Positions 52,472-62,073 of a stretch of DNA of 64,000 bases are shown in pieces (position 1 is the stretch's first letter; each line of letters begins with the position of its first letter). Source of the stretch: DATBGO01 sp050011895 (lineage in GTDB: Bacteria > Actinomycetota > Actinomycetes > Streptosporangiales > Streptosporangiaceae); the NCBI GenBank assembly GCA_050011895.1, contig JBEKIF010000023.1:62001-126000 (forward strand). The letters run 5' to 3'. Under the pieces are notes generated by a model. That model had not been told where the DNA came from. It did no database searches and worked only from the letters and a program-made list of their open reading frames with translations. The position numbers were made by a program, and so were the translations under genes.

Positions 52472-53569
52472 ATGGACGATCAGCACCCAGCCGGCGGGGC
52501 GCCGGCCGCCGGGTTCGCGTGGGGGTACAACAATGCGGGAGGCCTGGGGATCGGCAGCGTGGCCCGGGCGTTGCGCCCGGTCGCGGTGACGTTGCCGGCC
52601 GGCACCGTCGATGTGCAGGGCGGCACTGATTTCACCGTCGCGCTGACCGGCACCGGGCAGGTGTGGGCCTGGGGCGGCAACCGCTACGGGCAGCTCGGTG
52701 ACGGCACGACCGCCATCCGGTTCGCCCCGCGCCAGGTCGAGCTGGCCGGCTCGGCGCCGGTCGCGTCGATCGCGGTGGGCCAGGATCACGTGCTCGCGCT
52801 GACCCGCCATGGCGTCATCTACGCCTGGGGGCGCAACCACCGAGGCCAGCTCGGCGACGGCACCACGACCGACCGGGCGGCATCGGTGCAGGTGCCGGTG
52901 CCCGACGCCGTGCAGGTGGCGGCCGGCAACGCCGGCTCGGCGGCCCTGACCGCCTCGGGCGCCGCGGTTATCTGGGGACGGGCCCTCCCCGGCCAGGCCG
53001 GCCTCGCCGGGGCCGCTCCCGCCCGCCCCCGGCCGCTGACGCTGCCGCCGGGAACTATCCCGGTGATGGTCGATGCCGGGCAGCGGCATCTGGTCGTGCT
53101 GACCAGCCACGGTGAGCTGCTCACCTTCGGCGCGGACCCGGGCGGCAGGCCGCTGCGGGATTCCCTGCCGCTTGACCCCTCCTGGGGGCACGTCGAGTCG
53201 ATCAGCGCCGGTGACAACCACACCGTCGCGCTCACCGACACCGGCGTGGTGCTGGCCTGGGGCGCCAACTCCCGCGGCCAGCTTGGCACCCGCGACACCG
53301 CCAACCGCCAGGCCCCGGTGCAGGTGCAGATTCCGGAACTGGGCGGCGGAAGCGTCGTCGAACTGATCGCGGGCGGCGATTCGGTGCTGGCTCGCACCAG
53401 CGAGCACCAGGTGTACGCCTGGGGCCACGGCGGGTTCGGGCAAAACGGCAACGGCAGCACCGCCGACCAGACACGCCCGCAGCCCGTGCCCACCCCGGCC
53501 GAGGCGACGGTGACCGGCATCCACACCGGCCGCTACCACTGCCTCACCCGCACCGGCCAGCACCACTGA
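52472..53569 (+). CDS. RCC1-repeat beta-propeller protein
   Basis: 365 residues composed of RCC1-like blades: VWAWGGNRYGQLGDGTT, IYAWGRNHRGQLGDGTT, VLAWGANSRGQLGTRDTAN and VYAWGHGGFGQNGNGSTAD, plus weaker blades at the start (FAWGYNNAGGLGIG) and middle, making about seven. No signal peptide, so cytosolic unless exported by another route. RCC1 repeats bind proteins or nucleic acids; the partner here is unknown. AGGAATC precedes GTG/ATG at 52469/52472. Fourth gene of the run after the LuxR regulator, 76 bases after the SnoaL-like gene. Confidence 0.88.
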   Translation: MDDQHPAGGAPAAGFAWGYNNAGGLGIGSVARALRPVAVTLPAGTVDVQGGTDFTVALTGTGQVWAWGGNRYGQLGDGTTAIRFAPRQVELAGSAPVASIAVGQDHVLALTRHGVIYAWGRNHRGQLGDGTTTDRAASVQVPVPDAVQVAAGNAGSAALTASGAAVIWGRALPGQAGLAGAAPARPRPLTLPPGTIPVMVDAGQRHLVVLTSHGELLTFGADPGGRPLRDSLPLDPSWGHVESISAGDNHTVALTDTGVVLAWGANSRGQLGTRDTANRQAPVQVQIPELGGGSVVELIAGGDSVLARTSEHQVYAWGHGGFGQNGNGSTADQTRPQPVPTPAEATVTGIHTGRYHCLTRTGQHH

Positions 53570-53680
53570 GCCCCCACCCGGCAACGAATCGCTGAGACGA
53601 ACCAGCCGCTGAGATCAGCTGCTCCGACCACTTGTCACCGCCGGGTCACCGACCCGCGCTAGCCAGAACGGACTCTTGTA

Positions 53681-56600
53681 ATGAACACCCCCATTCCTCC
53701 TTCGAACCTGATGTCGCAGCCGACCCCGTACTCCATTGAGGCCTCCTGCGACCTGTCCGAGGACTACTTCCTCACCGACGACGTGCTCATCGGCGACGGG
53801 GACAAGGTAATCCCCTTCCTGAACACGCAGAACGACATGGCCGAGGCGGTCGTGCTCACCCACGACTCGCACGGGCAGCCCTTGCTGGCGCACCTGCACC
53901 GGGACCCCTCCGCCGTCTCGGGATGGAGCTTCACCGTCATCGACACCCCGTTTGGCGGTATTACCGACGCCGCTGTGTCATCGAGTTCCACCCACAACGC
54001 GATGATCATGGCGGTCGGCCCGAAGAACCCGAACGGACTGCTGCCGGCCTGCCAGCTCAGCCTGCTCGAGGACGGGACGTGGACCTGCGGCTCGAACGGA
54101 TGGGTGCCCGCGCTGGCCGGGCCGCTCGGCGTCGGCGCGACAGCGGCTGGTGACCTGTACTGGTACGGCTGGACCCAGCAGGCGAACAGCAAGACCCGCA
54201 ACTGGGACTACACCTTCTGGCGGTGGGACGGCATGGGCGCCCGCGCCGGTGTCGGCGGCGGCATCGTGGTCATGGTGCTGAGTTTCGCGTTGTCCTCGGA
54301 GACCTCGCCGGTGACAGCGCAGCTGATGCTGGACGCCACCGTCGGCGGCAGCACGGCGAGCTGCGCGGTGGTGATGCTCAACGACATCAACTCGCCGAAA
54401 GACGGCGGTTACTTCATCAACGCCTACCGGCTGACCGACGGGAATCCGGACCCAACTGAGGTCGGCACAGGAAACGGTGGTGCCGCGTCGCTGCTCTGGT
54501 CTTACGTGAGCGCGGCCAACACCAGCGGCGCACCGGCGCAATTGTGGCAGGGCACCAACGGCACCATCAGCTTCATCGATGAAACCGGGGCGCAGACCAG
54601 CATCTACGATGGCGGGAGCGTGGGTGAGGGGCAGGTCGCCGTCTGGCAGCTGGACGACCTCTATACCTTCACCATCCTGGACCGCCAGTCTCAGGTGGCC
54701 AGCGTGGTGACCCAGATCGGCAACCCGGTCACCGGATTCACCTTGCCGATTCCGCTGGCCGGCGGGATCGACCGGATCTACAGCCTGCCCACTGACCCGG
54801 CCCAGGGCACCCTGTTCGCCGTCGACACGCTCGGCACCCTCAATGTGCTGACCAAAGACCCCGCCCTGGGCTGGACCCAGACCCAGGTCCACCAGGACGG
54901 CGCCAGCCTGCAGCCGGTCACCTCGTGGCGGGTCCAGATCAGCGTCCTGGACGCCAACCGCGTCGGGGTCGGCGGCGGGCAGATCCAGCTCAGCACCGAC
55001 CGGCCGGCCGGGTGCTGGCAGGCCAGCGGCAGCACCATCCTGACCCCGGCTGCGCCGGTCAGCCTGACCGCCGATTCCGGGGGGAAGATCACCGTCAGCA
55101 TCCCGGCCGAGGAGCTGGACACCGCGGTGCTCACCGCGCAGGCCCTGGACAGCACCGGCCAGCCCTCCGGTGCGGCGCTCGTGATCACCCCGAACATTGA
55201 CGTGCAGAACTTCCTGGCCGGGCAGGGCTCGCTGACCGGCAAGGGCACGCTCACCGGCGGCGGCTCGCAGGCCGGCCAGGCGCTGCTGAACGCGCAGAAC
55301 ACCAGCTGGGACAGCACGACACAGGCCTACGTCAGCAGCGGCCCGCTGCTGCCGAAGCTGACCAGCGCCGGCGCCGGCCCGGTCGCGCTGGCGCTCAACC
55401 ACGTCGCCAGCCTCGGGCTGGGTTACCAGCCGAGCAGCGGCACCGATGTGCAGTCCGTGTCCTTTGACCTCACGCCCGGCGTCACCCCCACGTTCCAGTC
55501 CTCGACCGACCCGAACGCGTTCAGCTCGCTGAGCGGCACCCTCGGCGACAGCGACTGGTGGGACTCGGCCAAGAACGACGCCGAATCGGCTTTCCACGGG
55601 CTGCGGCACGGCGTCATCACGTTCAAGCACATGGTGTCCTCCTGGGACAAGGACGCCGGACGCTGGGTCGTCAACCTGACCGTCGACATCGGCGACGGCA
55701 TCGACAACCTGCTGACCTACGTCATTTCCGACCTCAAGACCGCGATTCACGCCATCAGCAGCTTCTTCCAGGCCCTCGGCGCGGACCTGAAGCACGTGTG
55801 GGAATGGCTGAAGCACTTCGTCCTCGGCGTGATCCGCGACGCCGATATCAACGCCAAGGTGCTCCAGGGCTGGTTCGGTTCGCTGTCCACCGCGGGAATC
55901 CAGATCCTGGACAACCTGGAGGCGCGGACCGACAAGTTCTTCCATAACCAGGAAACGAACGTCGCAGCGCAGATCAATACCTGGAAGGGCGACGTCGAGA
56001 CGATGCTGTTCGGGCAGGTCGCGCCGACGCCGGCACCGGCGGCCGGCACCGGCGGCGACGACTCGAGCCTGGCGTTCACGGCGGCCGAGGACTTCTTCAA
56101 ATTCATGGGGCACTCGCCCGCCGGCTGGCTTTGGCACAAGATCATGTCCCATATCCAGCCAATGAGCTCGGACAGCCTGCACGTGGACCCCTCGATGTCC
56201 CAGAGCCTGCCGAAAGAACTCAATACCATCATCCAGGCAGCGGTGACGACCACCCACGACCTCGGCACCACGCTGTCCGACGGGCTGAAAACCTTCATCA
56301 CGGCGGACGGGTTCAAGCAGGCGAACGTCGGCCAGCTGTTCGATGACTTCACCAACGTCACCGACGACATACTGGTGCTGCTCGACGATGTCGCCGACAC
56401 CGTTCTGGACCTGATCAAGGATTTCCTGACCAGCCTGGACGACCTGCTCACCTCCGAGTTCGAGCTGCCTGTCATCGGCGAGATCCTCGAGCTCGCCGGC
56501 ATCAACGATTTCACGCCCAGCATCAGCCGGGTCATCTCCTTGATCGTCGCCTACCCCGCCACCCTGCTGCACAACCTGTGGGCCGGCGAAGGGCCGATGT

Positions 56601-57334
56601 TCGACTTCGACGACGACTCGCAAACCCGCTCCGCCCCCGGCTTGCTCGGCCGCGGCGCCGCGGACAAGAACGGCTTCGGCCTCGACCTGGCCGCGGGCGT
56701 GGTCCAGTTCATCTGGGCGGGCGTCGACGCGATCATCGACGTCCTGGCCCTCCCCGGGAAATCGGAGTCGACGTTCCAGGCCGCAGGCGACGCGCTGAAT
56801 GTTATTGACTTCGTCTTGCCCGCGTTCATGACCATCCTGCAGTGGCCGACCCCGTGGAACGCAACGAAAACACCGCTTCCCTGCTCGAATTGGGATTTCA
56901 GCGACGCCACGCTCTGGGGAGAGCACAACAACTTCATCCCCGGCATAATCATCACCACCATCGTGCCATGGTGGGCTCAAGGCGCCACCTTCATCTGGTC
57001 CAAGACGACGCCGGATCCGGAACTCATAGAGGTGGACTTCTTCAACGACACCGCCACCCCGTTCATTCAGGCGGCGGCGGCCAGCGCGAACATTGTCCTC
57101 GGCGCCTGGTGGCAATACGCCAACTCCCACGCCTCCAAAACCGACCAGGCCAACGCGATTCTTGACTGGGTAATCCCCAACCTGTCCTACTTCGATTCCC
57201 CGCTCGGAATCGAGGAATTCGCGGACGCGACCGAGGGGGCGACCTCCGTGGCCAAGCTCGTCATCGACACGGTCGCCAACTACGGCGCCACCGCCTTCTG
57301 CTTCCAGCAAGCGGTCGCCGCCAAGAGCGGCTAG
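53681..57334 (+). CDS. 1217-residue multidomain protein of unknown function
   Basis: I do not recognise this family. Visible architecture: residues ~15-405 are beta-rich with repeated short strands (TFTILDRQSQVASVVTQIG, LYWYGWTQQ), suggesting a propeller or lectin-like fold. Residues ~410-505 read like an Ig/invasin-type domain (WRVQISVLDANRVGVGGGQI, ISIPAEEL-like KITVSIPAEELDTAVL). A Gly/Thr linker follows (GQGSLTGKGTLTGGGSQAG, ~515). Residues ~620-1215 are mostly amphipathic helices, with aspartate/leucine ladders (ILVLLDDVADTVLDLIKDFL ~895) and hydrophobic stretches that could insert in membranes. No signal peptide at the N-terminus. Last gene of the LuxR-linked run, 111 bases after RCC1. 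Possibly a toxin, adhesin or particle component. Confidence 0.7.
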   Translation: MNTPIPPSNLMSQPTPYSIEASCDLSEDYFLTDDVLIGDGDKVIPFLNTQNDMAEAVVLTHDSHGQPLLAHLHRDPSAVSGWSFTVIDTPFGGITDAAVSSSSTHNAMIMAVGPKNPNGLLPACQLSLLEDGTWTCGSNGWVPALAGPLGVGATAAGDLYWYGWTQQANSKTRNWDYTFWRWDGMGARAGVGGGIVVMVLSFALSSETSPVTAQLMLDATVGGSTASCAVVMLNDINSPKDGGYFINAYRLTDGNPDPTEVGTGNGGAASLLWSYVSAANTSGAPAQLWQGTNGTISFIDETGAQTSIYDGGSVGEGQVAVWQLDDLYTFTILDRQSQVASVVTQIGNPVTGFTLPIPLAGGIDRIYSLPTDPAQGTLFAVDTLGTLNVLTKDPALGWTQTQVHQDGASLQPVTSWRVQISVLDANRVGVGGGQIQLSTDRPAGCWQASGSTILTPAAPVSLTADSGGKITVSIPAEELDTAVLTAQALDSTGQPSGAALVITPNIDVQNFLAGQGSLTGKGTLTGGGSQAGQALLNAQNTSWDSTTQAYVSSGPLLPKLTSAGAGPVALALNHVASLGLGYQPSSGTDVQSVSFDLTPGVTPTFQSSTDPNAFSSLSGTLGDSDWWDSAKNDAESAFHGLRHGVITFKHMVSSWDKDAGRWVVNLTVDIGDGIDNLLTYVISDLKTAIHAISSFFQALGADLKHVWEWLKHFVLGVIRDADINAKVLQGWFGSLSTAGIQILDNLEARTDKFFHNQETNVAAQINTWKGDVETMLFGQVAPTPAPAAGTGGDDSSLAFTAAEDFFKFMGHSPAGWLWHKIMSHIQPMSSDSLHVDPSMSQSLPKELNTIIQAAVTTTHDLGTTLSDGLKTFITADGFKQANVGQLFDDFTNVTDDILVLLDDVADTVLDLIKDFLTSLDDLLTSEFELPVIGEILELAGINDFTPSISRVISLIVAYPATLLHNLWAGEGPMFDFDDDSQTRSAPGLLGRGAADKNGFGLDLAAGVVQFIWAGVDAIIDVLALPGKSESTFQAAGDALNVIDFVLPAFMTILQWPTPWNATKTPLPCSNWDFSDATLWGEHNNFIPGIIITTIVPWWAQGATFIWSKTTPDPELIEVDFFNDTATPFIQAAAASANIVLGAWWQYANSHASKTDQANAILDWVIPNLSYFDSPLGIEEFADATEGATSVAKLVIDTVANYGATAFCFQQAVAAKSG

Positions 57335-57846
57335 CCCGGATCATTCACAGGGCCCGATTGCCGGCGGCGTGGGCAGGACTGGCAGCGCCCGCGACGTTGA
57401 CTTTAGGACTGGGTCATGACAGCAGCCCGGCTATCGGGCCAGGTGGCCGGGTTACACGGGCCCGCGGTGGCGTGATCGTCGGATAAGACACGTGCCGTGC
57501 TCTTCAGGGTGCGTAGGGGAGCGCGCCGATGCGGCCGAAGGCGGCGACGATGTCGGGTGCCCAGGGCCCACTGGCCTGCGTTCGCAGCTTCCGCCTGCGG
57601 CCGCCGCACGTGATCCCGGGAGCAGCGTGCAGTAACTCCGCTTCCACGTTTCCGTTCACGAGTCTTCGAATCGACGCACGCTCCCCCGGCGCGCCGCGCG
57701 AGCGGCTGCGGCAGACCGTTTGGTCCGCGGCCGCTGGGAGGCCCGTCCGGCGAGTGCTCTATCCGCTGTTATGGCGGCGTGAGCCTGAAGAGCTGATTCG
57801 GTCAAAGGCCGCCCATATCGGCGGCCGGAGCCGGCCATGAACGGTC
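57335..57846. other. Gap after the large gene
   Basis: About 510 bases. No gene or clear terminator seen. Open frames such as 57529-57840 (+) have no protein character. Confidence 0.45.
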
Positions 57847-58005
57847 TCACGGGCCATCATCTGCTTCGCCCAGTTCGCGCAGGTAGGTGGCCAGGTTAGC
57901 GGCGGAGGCCAGGGTGTCGGGATGGTCTGGGCCCAGCACGCCGCGGCGGCGGTCGAGGGTGTCTTGGTCCTGATCCCGGGCGGCCTGTACCTCACCCAGG
58001 CAGCC
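57847..58005 (-). pseudogene. TPR-repeat gene fragment
   Basis: The minus frame encodes GEVQAARDQDQDTLDRRRGV then LGPDHPDTLASAANLATYLR ELGEADD. This is one unit of the 42-residue kinesin-light-chain-like TPR (A.DL.QDTL.RRRRVLG.DHPDTL.SA.NLA) common in actinobacterial NB-ARC proteins. Nothing homologous flanks it, so it is a remnant of a larger STAND gene. Confidence 0.6.
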
Positions 58006-58424
58006 TGACCGCACCACGCACGCCCGGACCTGACCGCAAGGCACCGCCAAGAAGATCGCGCACAAGGCCGAAGCGGTCAAGGGCACCGCGCGGTCCGACA
58101 CGGAACTTCATCCCGTTCCGCTGGCCGCGGGCGTCATTCTGGCGAAGCAGGCGGAGCCCGAAGGCACGCCGCAGGACTCATCAATGAGCGGACCCGGCCT
58201 TAAGAATCTTGGCCTTACGCCATGTCACAACGCGTACGAGGCTGGAGCCGAAACATTCCGAATCGCTGACTAGGCGCGGGTGCCAACTCGTTCTTTGGAG
58301 GGTCAGCTTGGCTAAGATCTCCCGGTTCTGCGAGGCTCGGTTGTCGCGCTTCAGCTGGTTATCTCTTCGTGCCTTTGGTTTGACTTGGTAGCCGGCTTCC
58401 CGCTTTCCCAGGTGGAGGTTGTCG
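58006..58424. other. Gap with a possible CsbD-like scrap
   Basis: About 420 bases. At 58036-58095 the plus strand reads GTAKKIAHKAEAVKGTA, like the start of a CsbD stress protein, but no full gene follows. Otherwise nothing seen. Confidence 0.3.
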
Positions 58425-59611
58425 TTAGCGCAGCGGCTTGAACGCCGCCCGGATCTCGGTCGCGAACAGCTCGGGCTCTTCCCAGGCGGCGAAGTGGCCG
58501 CCCTTGCCGGCCTCGTGGAAGTAGGTGAGGTTGGGGTAGGACTTCTCGACCCAGCTGCGCGGGGCACGGAAGATCTCGCCGGGGAAGGTCGTAAAGCCGA
58601 CCGGGAGCGAGACGTCCGGCCGAGCCTGCCCGGCCGCTGCCGCGAGAGCCTGGGCTCGTCCGCTTTCCCAGTACGACCGGGCCGCCGAGGCCCCGGTGCC
58701 GGTCAGCCAGTACAGCGTGATGTTGTCGAGGATGTGGTCCCGGGTGAGGCCCCCGGACGGCTGCCCGTCGATGAAGGCGCGGGAGATCTTGTAGTAGGCG
58801 TCGGTGTCGTGGTCGAGCATCCAGGCCGCCAGGGCGATGGGTGAATCCAGCAGGGCGTAGCCGATCGTCTGCGGCCGTGTGGCCTGCTCCAGGAAGTAGC
58901 CGAAGCCGCTCGTCCTGAATGTCTGGATCTGCTCGAACGCCGCGCGTTCCTGCTCGGTTTCTGCCGGCATGGCGCCGCCGCCCAGCGCCGTCACGAGCAA
59001 GTTCATATGGATGCCGAGGAGGCCCTCGGGTGCCAGGCGGCCCATCGCGTCGGTGATCGAGGCGCCTTGGTCGCCGCCCTGGGCGACGTAGCGGGTGTAG
59101 CCGAGACGGTGCATCAGCTCCGCCCGGGCGCCCGCGATGCGGCTGGGTTCCAGCCGATCTCAGCCGGCTCGCCGGAGAAGCCGTAACCGGGCAGGGACGG
59201 CAACACGAGGTCGAACGCGTCCCCGGCACGTCCGCCGTGCGCGGTCGGGTCGGTGAGCGGGCCGACGGCCTCGAGCAGCTCGATAACCGAGCCGGGCCAG
59301 CCATGCGTCATGATCAGCGGCAACGCGCCCGCATGCTCTGACTTCACGTGGATGAAATGGACGCCCAGCCCGTCGATCTCCGTCTTGAACTGCGGCAGCC
59401 CGTTCAGTCTCGCCTCGCACGCGGCCCAGTCATAATCGGTTGCCCAGTAGCGGGCGAGCTCCTGCAACGTCGCCAGTTGCACGCCTTGCGACCGATCGGC
59501 GACCAGCTCCCGGGAGGGCCAGCGCCTCGCAGCGATGCGCCGCCGAAGGTCGGCGATCGCTTCGTCGGGCATGCCGGCCCGGAACGGACGGATTTCGGTT
59601 TCGCCGGACAC
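58425..59611 (-). pseudogene. Epoxide hydrolase (EHN-type alpha/beta hydrolase), single frameshift
   Basis: A strong ribosome site (AGGAGGTGGAG) precedes GTG 59611. The first frame carries the epoxide hydrolase N-terminal domain (IRPFRAGMPDEAIADLRRRI, WPSRELVADRSQGVQLATLQ) and core start (LPLIMTHGWPGSVIELLEAV, LPSLPGYGFSGEPAEIGWNP), then ends as nonsense at 59114. The other frame continues SRIAGARAEL, MHRLGYTRYVAQGGDQGASI (nucleophile Asp in GGDQGA), the helical cap, and VGFTTFPGEIFRAPRSWVEK, GGHFAAWEEPELFATEIR with the catalytic His. One missing base at about 59145 explains it; otherwise full length (~395 residues). Recent pseudogene or sequencing error. Confidence 0.85.
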
Positions 59612-60065
59612 AAGTCTCCACCTCCTGGATGGCTGACGACGATGGACGGCCGACCGCGGATCCGGCCCGGCGTTCCAGGCCAACGACCATCCCCGCGCCA
59701 GCGGATTAGCTGGCATCGCCTCATGATCGCGGATCGGGTGGACACCCCGCGCCCGTGACATCCCTGGTCCGTACCCAGGCCTGCGCCGGGCGAAAACGTG
59801 GCCAGGACTGACCTGCACATCGCACCGACTGCGCAGCGGGACCGCACGCAGATGTCCTGGTCTGCGCGCATGCGCTGGCCTGCACCGAAGGAGTCGGCGG
59901 CCGAGCAGAACAGCGGCTCCGTGCGTAGCTGTCGTGGGCTGTTCGGCTGCGCATTGTGGTCAGGGTGTGTGCTGAGTCATTAGCGAAGTACCTGCGGCGT
60001 GGGTCGGCCAAGGGATTGCGACTGGATCCGCCAGGGTTTGCGTGCCAGGCGGCTGCGCGGGCCGG
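59612..60065. other. Gap with no gene seen
   Basis: About 450 bases between the epoxide hydrolase start and the RelE-type toxin end. Frames at 59721-60011 (-) and others lack family features. Confidence 0.5.
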
Positions 60066-60317
60066 TTATGGAAGACGGGCTACGTGATCGATCTCCACTG
60101 CCTGCCTTTGCTCGTCGATCATGTAGAACACCCGGTACCGGCCAGCCCGTAGGCGCCGCAGATCCGGCGACCCGTAAGGGAACGACTCCGCCGGCCGCGG
60201 CTCATCCGCCAGATGGCTGACGCTCTCCCACAGAGCAGCGACACCAGCGGGGTCGTCGCTGAGGAAACCCGCCGTCAGGTCAAGAGCCTGGATCTCCCAG
60301 TTGACCTGGTAGCTCAC
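60066..60317 (-). CDS. RelE/ParE-type toxin
   Basis: 83 residues with the RelE fold pattern: YQVNWEIQALDLTAGFLSDD, WESVSHLADEPRPAESFPYG, DLRRLRAGRYRVFYMIDEQR. Arg residues in LRRLRAGRYRV are those expected for mRNA or gyrase targeting. Its ATG overlaps the antitoxin stop (ATGA, 60314-60317), the standard TA layout with the antitoxin first. Intact by inspection. mRNA interferase versus gyrase poison cannot be told from sequence. Confidence 0.87.
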   Translation of the reverse strand: MSYQVNWEIQALDLTAGFLSDDPAGVAALWESVSHLADEPRPAESFPYGSPDLRRLRAGRYRVFYMIDEQRQAVEIDHVARLP

Positions 60318-60559
60318 CGGGCAGGCAAGCCCAGGTGGCGGCGCGCCTGCTCGTGGGGGACGTAGCGGACTGCCCCGGCCTCCTTGCGGGCCAGGTAGCT
60401 GGCGCGAGCAGCGTCGAACTGCTCGTTGACGCGCTGTTCTTCCAGCGCCTCGCGTAGCTGCTGGTATTCCACGATGGGCACGACAACCGCCACGACCTCG
60501 TTGCCACGATGGATCACGTCATGGGTGTCACCGGCGGGCAGTTCGCTCATGAGGCTCAT
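60314..60559 (-). CDS. Phd/RelB-type antitoxin
   Basis: 81 residues from ATG 60559; the frame is open to 60622 but family homology starts near MSELPAGDTHDVIHRGNEVV. The AVVVPIVEYQQLREALEEQR strand-helix is the Phd/YefM core; the rest (FDAARASYLARKEAGAVRYV, HEQARRHLGL) would bind the toxin. Overlaps relE by 4 bases. The left end of the ISKra4-like element lies 53 bases upstream of the start, so the IS may have replaced the native promoter. Confidence 0.8.
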   Translation of the reverse strand: MSLMSELPAGDTHDVIHRGNEVVAVVVPIVEYQQLREALEEQRVNEQFDAARASYLARKEAGAVRYVPHEQARRHLGLPAR

Positions 60560-60685
60560 GCTAACGACAGGATCCGACAGACCTGCGCCAGAACACGCAG
60601 CGGCGCAGCGGGGGTGTGCCACATGAATGTTGGTGACTGGTCGGTAACCTCGCGGGGCCTTGGGTGTCTGGTTGTGCGAACGCGG

Positions 60686-62073
60686 TCAGATGGCGGCTCG
60701 GGCTGTTCGTGGCTGGCCGGCGGGCTGGGTCCAGGTTTCTTGCCAGCGGTCGCTGGCTTCCAGGCAGCGGAGGGTGAGGATGGCGCCGGCGCCGTCGCGG
60801 GACCATCTCATGCCGGATAGTTTGCAGCGCTGGCCGACGATCGCTTTGCATGCTGCTTCGACCGCGCCGGAGCCGATGAACATGCCCAGGGATTTGAAGC
60901 GGGCGTAGTGCATGCGGTGGGCGTTGTGCTCGAAGTAGCCCAGGGCCGTGGTGAGGTCGGCGGCCTTGCGGCCGGCCAGGGGGAAGACGCGGGCGGCGGC
61001 GCAGATCGCGGGGATGTCGCCGGCGTCCAGCTCGGCGAGCCGCTCGTCTAGCCAGTCCTGCTTGTGGTCGCCGAGCATGAACTCCAGCAGCCTTGCGAGC
61101 TCGTGCAGGTGCTCGCGGGCGTGGAACAAATCGACGATCTGGGTGGCCTCGGGGAAATACTGGGTGGCGAGGTTCCAGATCCAGGCCGCGCCGTCGCCCA
61201 GGATGACGAGCTGGCGGATGTGAGCGGCGCCGCGGCGGCGGGCCTCGCCGGCCATCAGGATCCCGAACCCGGCGGCGGGGGCGAAGGTGGCCAGGTAGGA
61301 GGAGGAGCGCGGGTCGCGGACCGGGCGGCCTTGCGCATCGAGGCCGGTCTGGGTGAACACGCAGCACAGTTTCACCTCGCGGGTGCGGGCCCGGCCGTCT
61401 TCGCCCTTGCCGGCCTGGCCTTCGGTCTCGGCGGCCATCATCGGGACGCCGGTCCCGTCGATGGCGATGTAGAGCATGCCGGGCAGCGGCCCGGCCGGGG
61501 GCAGGGGGATAACCTGGCGGGCGGCGATCGCCGCGGCCCCGGCCTCGATCCTGGCCGCGGCGGCCCGGCCGTCGGCCTCGGCGCGGCGCCGCGCCCGCTC
61601 GGCGGTCAGCCTGATCCCGGCCAGCTCGCCGACCAGCTTCGCGGTGGCGGTGAACGGGACCGCGGCCGCGGCCCGGCCGGTCATCCTGGCCAGCCCCGGC
61701 GACATCGTCGCCCCGGCCACCCCCAGCTCGGCGTCGCGGGGCGCCAGGCCCTGACGGCACTGCGGGCAGTGGTACCAGGCCCGGCGCAGCGTGACCGGGC
61801 CCAGGACCGTGTCCACGGTCTTGTCCCGGTAGGAGACGAACTGCGCCGGGTGCCCGGCCGCGCACCCGGTGCGCGGCCCGCGGTAGCCAGGGTCGGCGGC
61901 CAGCAGCGGTTCCAGCACCGAGCGTCCCAGCTGCATGACCGCGGCGCGGATCGCCAGCTCGGCCGCCTCGATGCCCGCGCCGCCGGCCAGGGATGCCGCG
62001 ACGCCGGCGGCCAGCTGCGTTACCTCGGCGGCCGCGTCCGCCGCGAGCCGCGCGGCGAGCTGACCGCAGAGCC
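60686..62073 (-). CDS. ISKra4-family transposase, frame B (reached by -1 frameshift)
   Basis: The frame continues from the A7 slippery site (62075-62081) with GLCGQLAARLAADAAAEVTQ and contains an internal ATG at 61936. Family features: zinc-knuckle CAAGHPAQFVSYRDKTVDTV ... WYHCPQCRQGLAPRD, the first catalytic Asp in LYIAIDGTGVPM, LVILGDGAAWIWNLATQYFP with the second, HAREHLHELARLLE, and Glu in GSGAVEAACKAIVGQRCKLSG near the end. So the DDE core looks intact. Without frameshifting, translation from ATG 61936 would make a protein lacking ~45 N-terminal residues of this frame. Confidence 0.87.

Noticed and set aside
53978..57310. 1110-residue open frame on the minus strand
   Set aside because: Exact antisense of the better-supported 1217-residue gene; Arg/Gly/Val-rich composition is that of a GC-rich shadow frame.
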